Assembly (NCBI RefSeq): GCF_030655195.1
Contig: NZ_JAURWA010000133.1
Location: forward strand, 1-59,295
DNA from: Patulibacter sp.
GTDB taxonomy: Bacteria; Actinomycetota; Thermoleophilia; Solirubrobacterales; Solirubrobacteraceae
Length of the DNA: 59,295 nt
Reading direction: 5' to 3'
The position numbers were made by a program, and so were the translations under genes. How positions within the stretch are numbered: the first letter of the stretch is position 1; each line of letters starts with the position of its first letter. Positions 34,600-41,292 of this stretch are shown here, piece by piece. The notes under the pieces are model-generated. The model was not told the origin of the DNA. It made no database searches and was given only the letters and a program-made list of their open reading frames with translations.

Positions 34600-35706
34600 T
34601 CAAGTGGGGTCGTAGAGGTCGCCGCCGACCTCGTAGCGGTAGCTCACGACACGCAGACTGGCATCGTCGATCCGCCAGGGCTGCTGCTCGAACAACTCGC
34701 CCCCGCTCACCGTCGGTGGCGACGTAGAGCGGTCTAGCTTGATGTTCCGCATCACGACGAGCGCGTTGTTGGGGTACGCCTTCGCGTGGTGCTCAACCTC
34801 ACCTCTCGTCAGGGCCACAGCTTGGCCCTGTGACGTAGTGCCCTTGACCTCGACCGTCCACTTCTGGCCTTCGCGCGTCAACCTCAGGTCGTACGGCGCC
34901 CCCTTGACCTCAACCTTCCAGCCCTGGTCCGCGTAGTAGGCCTTCGCTGCCTGCACGGCGTGCTGTTCGATCAGATCCCGCTCGTCCTTGTTCTGCAAGA
35001 ACCCGGCGGCTCTGGGCGGGCGCTTCTTGCCGGCGGCAACGTCCGCGGCTTCCGCGAGTGCGTCTAGCTCGGGGACCTCATCGGGTAGCGGCGCCTTGGA
35101 CTGAGCGCGGTAGAGCTGCCCAAGGGCAGCGGCGAAGTCTGCGGCATCCGACGCGAGCACATCGTCTCCCGGGACCTCCCCGGCGACGTATCTGATCGTC
35201 GCGATCTCTCCCAACTCGTAGCCGGATCCAAGGCTGTTTGCGCCCGCATCTTGCAGCGCGAGGGGGACAAGATCGTCTCTGTCCGCGATCCACTCGGCGA
35301 CGACGGACCGTGCCCAGGCGACGCGACCCGCGATCGTCGCCGGTTGCTTCCGCCTGAACTCGCCGCTGACGAAGTCCGTCGTGCCCTGGTTCAGCGAGAG
35401 GTAGACGGCGCTGCCGTCTGCTGCCCACAGGTAGACGACGTAGAAGCCGTCGGTGGCACTCGGTGTCTGCGCCTTGGAGCCGAATCGAACCCAAGGGACC
35501 CGGGAGTAGAGGCCGGTCCCGTCCCGGCCCTCCACGAGCAGGTCATCGAGGGTAAGTCCGACTGCCGCGGCGAGGTCGCCGCCACGGTCGCGGAGCCAAC
35601 CTGCCGCACCGTGACGAACAAGGGTCCCGCGCTCGTCCATCTCGGCGGTCTTGGTCCGCGACCAAGACGACTGGAGCTGAATGACCCTCTCAAGTTCGAT
35701 CTGCAC
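34600..35706 (-). CDS. MrcB-like N-terminal domain with DUF3883 (defence-like)
   Basis: A 368-aa protein. Residues 1-170 match the MrcB/DUF3578 N-terminal family (VEGRDGTGLYSRVPWVRF, TDGFYVVYLWAADGSAVYLSL), whose McrB relatives recognise modified DNA. The C-terminal 110 residues are DUF3883, a PD-(D/E)xK-like fold, with YDLRLTREGQKWTVEVKGT (Asp and Glu-x-Lys). The combination is frequent in bacterial defence loci. GTG start at 35706. It is divergent from three further cargo genes. Confidence 0.8.
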   Translation of the reverse strand: MQIELERVIQLQSSWSRTKTAEMDERGTLVRHGAAGWLRDRGGDLAAAVGLTLDDLLVEGRDGTGLYSRVPWVRFGSKAQTPSATDGFYVVYLWAADGSAVYLSLNQGTTDFVSGEFRRKQPATIAGRVAWARSVVAEWIADRDDLVPLALQDAGANSLGSGYELGEIATIRYVAGEVPGDDVLASDAADFAAALGQLYRAQSKAPLPDEVPELDALAEAADVAAGKKRPPRAAGFLQNKDERDLIEQHAVQAAKAYYADQGWKVEVKGAPYDLRLTREGQKWTVEVKGTTSQGQAVALTRGEVEHHAKAYPNNALVVMRNIKLDRSTSPPTVSGGELFEQQPWRIDDASLRVVSYRYEVGGDLYDPT

Positions 35707-35756
35707 GGTCAGAGTCTCTACTTCGGGACGGACGCGACGTGTCGGGAGACAGGGCG

Positions 35757-35762
35757 TAGGCT
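35757..35762 (+). promoter_or_regulatory. -10 box TAGGCT
   Basis: TAGGCT is 6 nt before the ATG at 35769. Confidence 0.5.
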
Positions 35763-35768
35763 CGCGTC

Positions 35769-36239
35769 ATGTCGAATGAGCCCACTCGATTCCCGCTTCG
35801 CGCTAACCAGCAGTACCGCGACGTGCGGAAGCCCCACGAGGACGCGAAGATCGTGACGGTCGATTCGGTGGAGGGTACGAACGTTCTCGGGACTTCGAAG
35901 CCGGAAGGGGGGGCCTACGGCACGCAAGCTGGGGCGTGGAGCCCCATCGACCTCGGTGGGATGACGCTGGTCTATGACCCTGGCTGGGCTGCATACGAGG
36001 TCAAGGTCAACGTGTGGGGATTCAACGGCGATCTACAGCAGAAGATGCGCTTCATCGGCTCGGTGAACGACACTGGCGGTGAGGTCACACCGTCGAACGA
36101 ACATGAACACTTCTCCGTCTGGGAGGTCGTCGCACCGAGCCCCGAGGACGCGAGCGCACTTGTTGCTTCCGCGGCGCATGGGCTCGCGCAGTCCGTCCGA
36201 GTTGAGGTCGTCGGCGCGACACCATCAAGGCGACACTGA
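35769..36239 (+). CDS. Unknown cargo protein between defence-like genes
   Basis: A 156-aa soluble protein with a mixed alpha/beta look: DAKIVTVDSVEGTNVLGTS near the start, a Trp-rich middle (GWAAYEVKVNVWGFNG) and a C-terminal helix. No family recognised. A leaderless promoter drives it, and the HEPN-like gene follows 81 nt later in the same direction. Could be an accessory or antitoxin; inference only. Confidence 0.55.
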   Translation: MSNEPTRFPLRANQQYRDVRKPHEDAKIVTVDSVEGTNVLGTSKPEGGAYGTQAGAWSPIDLGGMTLVYDPGWAAYEVKVNVWGFNGDLQQKMRFIGSVNDTGGEVTPSNEHEHFSVWEVVAPSPEDASALVASAAHGLAQSVRVEVVGATPSRRH

Positions 36240-36320
36240 GGCGGCTGCTGGTTGAGCTCAGGACGGGGCTTCGGGAGCTCCACAGAACGACCGCCGCGAC
36301 TGCGATCCTCGCGAGTGCGT

Positions 36321-37223
36321 ATGAAGTCCCCTCGTCCGTCCTTCTCACAGCGCCAAGGGCGCGGCCCGTTCGCGGCCCCCCTTCCCTTCGAAGACTTCCG
36401 GCGGATGGTTGTCCTCGTGCTCGAAGACTTGCGCCGTCGGGGGTACTTCCAGAAGGCCTTCGGATACGAGTGCGTGGACGGAGATGTTGACGGGGAGATC
36501 CAAGACCCAGAGGCGCACTTCTTCCTGACGACACGTCGACGAGACGTGTGGCCCTACTGGACACAGCCTCAGCAGGTCTATTCCGTATGGGACGACCCGA
36601 CCCCGCCGGCGCCGCCGAAGGCCTACGAGAACTGGGACGAGGACACCCTGATGGATGTCGTCGAAGCCCTGCACGATGTCGTGGCGAAGCCCACGCGCGG
36701 GGCCGTCCACGACTTCGGTGGGTGCGGTTACCACGCGTCCTCGTTCCTGACGAAGCCGGGCCGCCGAGAGTTCATCGACAAGGTGAACGTAGCCCTCGCC
36801 CATCACTCACCCCCGTTCGAGATGAATGAAGACGGAGAAGTCGTAGTTTCGACGCCTGGAGAGTTCAGGAACCTCATGGCGGCGTCGGTCCCCGAGTCGG
36901 CCGACGCTGAGAGCGTCAGCCTCAAGGTCGAGCACGCGAAGCGCGTCTTCACGACACGTGGTTCGTCCATCGCCGACCGCCGCGACGCTGTCACCAACTT
37001 GGCCGCAGTCCTCGAAGCCATGCGCGATGAGGTGAGGGCGCTGATGCTGCGAGAGGACGAATCGGCCCTGTTCTTGCTCGCCAACGGCTTCGCCATCCGG
37101 CATAACAAGCGCGACCAGCGCCGCGACTACGACTCTGGGGCGTGGCTGCAGTGGGCGTTCTACGTGTACCTCTCCACGATCCACACGGTTCTCTACTTGA
37201 AGGACCGCGAACTCGGGGGGTGA
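36321..37223 (+). CDS. HEPN-like/abortive-infection-type protein
   Basis: A 300-aa protein from the ATG at 36321. The N-terminus has an alpha/beta segment (EDLRRRGYFQKAFGYECVDGD). The C-terminus LANGFAIRHNKRDQRRDYDSG, then WLQWAFYVYLSTIHTVLYL, resembles helical HEPN-type domains found in abortive infection and toxin RNases, with Arg-His in RHNK as the possible catalytic pair. The spacing differs from the textbook RxxxxH motif, so the assignment is tentative. Confidence 0.55.
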   Translation: MKSPRPSFSQRQGRGPFAAPLPFEDFRRMVVLVLEDLRRRGYFQKAFGYECVDGDVDGEIQDPEAHFFLTTRRRDVWPYWTQPQQVYSVWDDPTPPAPPKAYENWDEDTLMDVVEALHDVVAKPTRGAVHDFGGCGYHASSFLTKPGRREFIDKVNVALAHHSPPFEMNEDGEVVVSTPGEFRNLMAASVPESADAESVSLKVEHAKRVFTTRGSSIADRRDAVTNLAAVLEAMRDEVRALMLREDESALFLLANGFAIRHNKRDQRRDYDSGAWLQWAFYVYLSTIHTVLYLKDRELGG

Positions 37224-37444
37224 CCTGTGCGGTCGTCGCGGGTCTACCTACCAGCGACCCCCGCGTCGCTGGCGACGCGCGAGCCGGGACCACTCCGGTC
37301 AGGAGGCGGTCACCTCGGCGCGGGGGCAGCTCCGGTGCAGGAGCACGGCAACTCAGTCTCGACGGTTGGAGATGCACCACCAAGGAAGTACGGTGCAACC
37401 GACTCTGCGTGGAGTCGTCCTAAGTCCCAACCTGGAGCTCGCTG

Positions 37445-38494
37445 ATGAGCAAGCTGTTCTTCCTTACCGGCGTCGACGGAGTGGCGAAGGTCAACCTCGA
37501 AGCAACCGTCGTCAACCCGGTCTCGGCGGGTGACATCGCCATGATCGGCGGCGCCACTGCGGGGCTCCTCGACGTGACCGTGCCCGCGGCCGACGTACGG
37601 TGCTGGGGTGTCAAGCCAGCACGGCAGGGAGCCTGGGATTCGATCCAGCCCGGTGATGTCGGCCTGATCTACACCGCGTCGAAGAAGTTCGGGTACTGGG
37701 CGACGGTCCTGGACAAGGTTGACGACCCCCTGACGGCCACGAGCCTCTGGGGAACCGACGCGAGCGACGGGGCGGCCTGGTCCCTGATGTTCTTCCTTGA
37801 GGTCACTGCGTTCAGCGCTCCGGTCGATCTCGCCGGGGTTCAGACCGCTCTTGGCCACGGCACCGGTTGGTTCCCCCAGGGCTTCGGGTTCGCCAGCGAG
37901 GCGGCGCAGTCGAGCTTCGCGCAGGGCTTCGGGGCCCTCGACGAGGCTGTCCTCTCGTTGGATTCCGGAGCGGTTGCCCCAGGGGGCCCGGTGCCGATAG
38001 CCGGCGGGGTCGTTCCCGTGATGGAACAGCCCTTCGACTTCGCCGGGCAGAAGCTCATCACGTTGTCGGGGGCGTCGAGCGCCTCCAACCCGGAGGTAGT
38101 CGGGGACACGTTGAACAAGCACCGCACCACTCTCCTCGCCCTTGCGAAGGCCGCGCAGGCGAAGAACTACGACCCGGTTGAGCCGAAGAAGCCCGCCCCG
38201 AACTACGACATAAAGTGGAACGACGGCACGCACGTCTGGATCGCAGAGGTGAAGGGCATCACCGCCCAGAACGAGACCACTCAGCTCCGGCTGGCGCTCG
38301 GTGAACTCCTTGAGTTCTTGCACCGGCAGAAGACTCTCAACCTGAAGTACGGAATCAACGTGCCGTTCAAGGGCGCGATCGTCACCTCCGATGTTCCTTC
38401 GGTCGCGGACCGTTGGCGGGATGTCTGCACGGCCTACGGCATCGTCCTCGTCTGCGGCACGTCAGCTTCCGAGCTGAACCTAGCCGGGCTCTAG
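37445..38494 (+). CDS. EVE-like domain plus PD-(D/E)xK nuclease-like protein
   Basis: A 349-aa protein. The N-terminal 120 residues look like an EVE/PUA-type reader of modified bases (CWGVKPARQGAWDSIQPGD, VGLIYTASKKFGYWATVL). After a linker the C-terminus has YDIKWNDGTHVWIAEVKG (Asp, Glu-x-Lys) and an aligned helix QLRLALGELLEFL, a restriction-endonuclease-like core. A modification-dependent restriction enzyme is a reasonable reading. It ends the plus-strand cargo block. Confidence 0.6.
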   Translation: MSKLFFLTGVDGVAKVNLEATVVNPVSAGDIAMIGGATAGLLDVTVPAADVRCWGVKPARQGAWDSIQPGDVGLIYTASKKFGYWATVLDKVDDPLTATSLWGTDASDGAAWSLMFFLEVTAFSAPVDLAGVQTALGHGTGWFPQGFGFASEAAQSSFAQGFGALDEAVLSLDSGAVAPGGPVPIAGGVVPVMEQPFDFAGQKLITLSGASSASNPEVVGDTLNKHRTTLLALAKAAQAKNYDPVEPKKPAPNYDIKWNDGTHVWIAEVKGITAQNETTQLRLALGELLEFLHRQKTLNLKYGINVPFKGAIVTSDVPSVADRWRDVCTAYGIVLVCGTSASELNLAGL

Positions 38495-38531
38495 CCGCAC
38501 CTCGCGATGGTCGGGCCAGAAGGGCTCCGAA

Positions 38532-38557
38532 GCGCCCCCGGCATGTAGCCGGGGCGC
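38532..38557. terminator. Intrinsic terminator of the cargo block
   Basis: GCGCCCCCGGC and GCCGGGGCGC pair around ATGTA. It lies between the convergent nuclease-like gene and the basic protein. Confidence 0.65.
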
Positions 38558-38563
38558 CGGACG

Positions 38564-38758
38564 CTACTTCTTCTTCCTCGGCACCACGAAGGTGGTGTTC
38601 GGGTGCCGACGCGCGGTCGCCATCGTGACGATCCGGCCGGTGATCGCGGAGTGGGCGACGCCGGTCGACTTCTTCGCGGGGGGCTTGTTAGCCGGGGCCT
38701 TACGGGCCGGAGCCTTCTTGGCCGTGGCCCTGCGGGCCGGGGCCTTCTTCCCGGCCAT
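38564..38758 (-). CDS. Basic AKKAPA-repeat protein
   Basis: A 64-aa Lys/Ala/Pro-rich protein with four imperfect PAKKAPA/PARKAPA repeats, resembling histone-H1-like tails of actinobacterial nucleoid proteins. The C-terminus HPNTTFVVPRKKK is distinct. Its ATG overlaps the Cas2-like stop, so the two are a coupled pair. Likely nucleic-acid binding. Confidence 0.6.
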   Translation of the reverse strand: MAGKKAPARRATAKKAPARKAPANKPPAKKSTGVAHSAITGRIVTMATARRHPNTTFVVPRKKK

Positions 38759-39048
38759 CAGACCGCCGCCTTCCGGTACCGACCCTGAATCCAGGTGCCG
38801 ATCTCGTCGGTCAGCCCGTACCAGGCCATCGGGGCGTTGGTCACGTCGGTCACCAGCACCTTGTCGTTGGTGTCGATGATCCCGAGGGTCTGGTCGCGCA
38901 CCGTCTTGACCGACTTGTCGGTGACGATCAGCCACGTCGACTGGAGCACCTTGGCCCATCCGTCATGGGTCTTGACGAACTCGATGAGCTTGTCGTACTT
39001 CTGCCCCGGCGACATCAGGTCGTACTGGACCATCAGCGTGCGTGCCAT
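38758..39048 (-). CDS. Orphan Cas2-like (SinR-type) ferredoxin-fold protein
   Basis: A 96-aa protein with a Cas2-like pattern: MVQYDLMSPGQKYDKLIEF (first strand ending in Asp, then helix), a VLQSTWLIVTDKS strand, IIDTNDKVLVTDV, then AWYGL. It resembles standalone Cas2/VapD-like proteins called SinR family. No cas1, CRISPR array or other cas gene is present. The ribosome binding site AGAAGGAA precedes the ATG. Confidence 0.65.
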   Translation of the reverse strand: MARTLMVQYDLMSPGQKYDKLIEFVKTHDGWAKVLQSTWLIVTDKSVKTVRDQTLGIIDTNDKVLVTDVTNAPMAWYGLTDEIGTWIQGRYRKAAV

Positions 39049-39080
39049 ATAGATTCCTTCTGTAGTCACTCGTAGTTCCG

Positions 39081-39111
39081 CTGCGACGCCGGGTTCCAGC
39101 CGGCGTCGCAG
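39081..39111. terminator. Stem-loop upstream of the Cas2-like gene
   Basis: CTGCGACGCCGG and CCGGCGTCGCAG pair around GTTCCAG. It could terminate transcription leaving the integrase-tail segment, since that strand is read right to left. Confidence 0.45.
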
Positions 39112-39316
39112 CACCTTGTCCTGCGTTCGGTCTTCTCAGGCCGGACTGCAGACGATCCCATACGGGCCGGACGGATCGACGTACCACATCTCGTCGCTGC
39201 GCGTTCTGCGGGTCGAACGCGGCCCCGTGCGGACCTTCGGATATGACGGCTCGTACATCGCCATACGGGGCTCGCTGCACGGCAACCCCAGCAAGGGGCC
39301 GGTGAAGTGGGCCCGT

Positions 39317-39502
39317 CTACCGGCCTGGGTGCTGACAGTCCCGGCACTCCGAGCGGTGGCCGTCCCGGTGCCGACTATCGGCGTTGTATGCGTCGAGATG
39401 CAGGTCCCGGCGGCACCGGCTACAGACCTTGGACGTGGGCACCTCAGGCGGCGGAATCGGAATGCGCTGTGACAGTGCGACAACCAACGTGTAAGGCAAG
39501 CC
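39317..39502 (-). CDS. Detached 3' end of integrase 1: zinc-ribbon tail
   Basis: On the minus strand the frame reads through the att core (Gly-Leu), then 59 residues and a stop at 39317-39319. It contains CSRC and CRDC, two CxxC pairs 24 residues apart, in a pattern common in phage HNH-associated zinc ribbons. It has no good start of its own (only TTG within the core). After excision it is in frame with integrase 1, giving a 645-aa protein. Confidence 0.85.
   Translation of the reverse strand, partial: GLPYTLVVALSQRIPIPPPEVPTSKVCSRCRRDLHLDAYNADSRHRDGHRSECRDCQHPGR
39497..39502. other. attR: attR core of element 1
   Basis: CAAGCC, the right copy of the 6-bp core. Confidence 0.8.
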
Positions 39503-39902
39503 GTTCTCCTACGCCGAGCTGCGGTTGCGGATCGCCGGGCTGCTGCGGCGCGCCGACGGGCGGCCCGAGGCCGGGGTGGTCCGGGTCGGCGAGCTCGTCG
39601 TCGATCCCTCCCGGCGGTCCGTGGTCGTACGGGGCACGCCGGTCTCGCTGACGCAGAAGGAGTACGCCCTGCTGCTCGCGCTGGTCCGCGAGCCCACGCG
39701 CGTCTTCGCCAAGGACGACCTGCTGCGGACGGTCTGGGGCTTCCGCTCACCGGGGGTCACCCGGACGATCGACTCCCACGCCTGTCGACTGCGTCGCAAG
39801 CTCGGCCACGCCGGGGACCAGTTCGTCGTCAACGTGTGGGGCGTCGGATACCGGCTCGTCGACGCCGCCCCGGACGCCGTCACGGCGAGGGTCGCCGCAT
39901 GA
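39497..39902 (+). pseudogene. 3' part of the response regulator (winged-helix domain)
   Basis: 134 codons from the Lys at 39498. The first residues KPFSYAELRLRIAGLLRR complete the receiver domain; the rest is a Trans_reg_C winged helix (VRVGELVVDPSRRSV, LTQKEYALLLALV, WGFRSPGVTRTIDSHACRLRRKLG, NVWGVGYRL). It has no start codon of its own near the junction. The stop overlaps the kinase start (ATGA). Confidence 0.9.
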
Positions 39903-40615
39903 GCCGGCTGCTGCTCGCCGGCTGGCTGCTGGCCGTCGGCTCCGCGGTCCTGCTGCTCCTGGCGCGTCGATCGGCGATGCGCAGCACCGAACGGGTCGTC
40001 CGTGCCTGCCACGAGCTGCGCGGTCCGTTGCAGAACGTGATGCTCGCGCTCGGCGGACCGGACGACGAGGCGCGGCGGCCACCGCTGCGCGCGCTCGCGG
40101 TCGAGCTGACCCGGGCGACCCGCGCCGTCGAGGACCTCGCCGCCGCCACCGCGGGCGGCGCCGCCCGCGACGAGGTCCGCCGGATCGACCTGGTGCCGCT
40201 GGTGCGCGACCTCGTCGCCGTGCACGACGTCGCGGCCCGGACGCGCGGCCGGCGCGTCGTGCTCGCCGCCCTCGACGCCGAGGCCACCGTCCTCGGCGAC
40301 CGCGACCGCCTCGCCCAGGCGATCGGCAACCTGGTCCGCAACGCCGTGGAGCACGGGCAGGGGACCGTCCGGGTCGGGGTCGGCCACGGGCCCGGCTGCG
40401 TCCACGTGGAGGTCGCCGACGAGGGGCACGGGCTGCGCGTCCCGATCGACCGGCTGGTGCACGGTCCCCGACGTGGTCGTCGCGGCCGCGGGATGCGGAT
40501 CGTGGCCGAGGCCCTGGGCGCCCACGGGGGTCGCCTGCGCTCCGCACCGTCGGCCGCCGGGGCGCGGATGGTCGCCGAGCTGCCGGCCGCCCGGTCGCGG
40601 GCGGTCGTCCGATGA
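39899..40615 (+). CDS. Sensor histidine kinase of the Tad locus
   Basis: A 238-aa, short kinase: one N-terminal transmembrane helix (residues 2-22), phospho-acceptor His in RACHELRGPLQNVML, and an HATPase with GNLVRNAVEHG, VADEGHGL and RRGRRGRGMRIVAEAL. It lacks a sensor domain. It overlaps the response regulator, so the pair was one operon before element 1 inserted; the kinase is now separated from its promoter by the element. Confidence 0.88.
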   Translation: MSRLLLAGWLLAVGSAVLLLLARRSAMRSTERVVRACHELRGPLQNVMLALGGPDDEARRPPLRALAVELTRATRAVEDLAAATAGGAARDEVRRIDLVPLVRDLVAVHDVAARTRGRRVVLAALDAEATVLGDRDRLAQAIGNLVRNAVEHGQGTVRVGVGHGPGCVHVEVADEGHGLRVPIDRLVHGPRRGRRGRGMRIVAEALGAHGGRLRSAPSAAGARMVAELPAARSRAVVR

Positions 40616-41292
40616 GTCGTCGTCGGCGGGCGGCCCTGCTCCTCGGTCTGGCCCTCGTCCTCGGCGCGCTCGCCGCCGGGGACGTCGGTCGGCGGGAGCG
40701 CGCGCTGGCGTCCGGGCTGGGCCCGAGCGTGCCCGTCGTCGTGGCCCGCACGGCGCTCGAGCCCGGCCGTGCGGTCGGCCGCTCCGACGTCACCGTCCGG
40801 CGGGTGCCGCGCCGCTACGCCCCGGCCGACCGCATCGGCGCGGTCGGCGAGATCGTCGGTCAGCGTCCGCGGCTGGCCGTCCCGCCCGGCGCGGACGTCT
40901 CCGTGCCGATGCTCGACGACGGCGCCGGGCCGCAGCTGCGGCCCGGGGAGCGGATCGCGGACATCGTGGCGATCGGCGACCCGCAACAGGTGCGGCCCGG
41001 AGGCCGGATCGACCTCCTCGTGACCCGCGGCTCCGACGGCGCCGAGGGCACCACCCGCCTGGCGCTCGAGAACGCCGAGGTGGTGACCACCGGGGAGGCA
41101 CCGTCGGAGAACGGCGACGGCGGGGGAGGCCGGATCGCGGTGGCGCTCCGCGTCACGGTCAAGCAGGCCGTCTACCTGGCGGCCGCGCAGAACTTCGCCA
41201 GCGAGCTGCGGGTGCTGCCCCGGGGCCCCGGCGACGACGGGAGCGGCGCGGCCGGGACCACCGCCAGGTCGACCCTGGAGGGCACGGGATGA
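40612..41292 (+). CDS. CpaB/RcpC-like SAF-domain pilus assembly protein
   Basis: A 226-aa protein with an N-terminal membrane helix, then a SAF domain (VVVARTALEPGRAVGRSDVTVRRVP) and a RcpC-like region (VAIGDPQQVRPGGRIDLLVTR). CpaB/RcpC proteins help stabilise the Tad pilus in the envelope. It overlaps the kinase and tadA genes by 4 nt each. Confidence 0.82.
   Translation: MSRRRRAALLLGLALVLGALAAGDVGRRERALASGLGPSVPVVVARTALEPGRAVGRSDVTVRRVPRRYAPADRIGAVGEIVGQRPRLAVPPGADVSVPMLDDGAGPQLRPGERIADIVAIGDPQQVRPGGRIDLLVTRGSDGAEGTTRLALENAEVVTTGEAPSENGDGGGGRIAVALRVTVKQAVYLAAAQNFASELRVLPRGPGDDGSGAAGTTARSTLEGTG

Larger units (their letters stand above)
26825..39502. mobile_element. Integrated element 1 (phage-satellite-like, about 12.7 kb)
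   Basis: The element is bounded by the direct repeat CAAGCC and interrupts the response regulator gene, whose two halves join in frame across the repeat. It carries its own large serine integrase at the left end, a divergent prohead protease, a replication ATPase module, a resolvase, and a right-hand cargo block of defence-like genes. Base composition is visibly less GC-rich than the flanks. No capsid, portal, terminase or tail gene is present. It is syntenic with element 2 over the left two-thirds. Confidence 0.9.

Noticed and set aside
38758..39048. CRISPR-Cas locus
   Set aside because: Only the Cas2-like fold is present. No direct-repeat/spacer array, cas1 or effector gene was seen.
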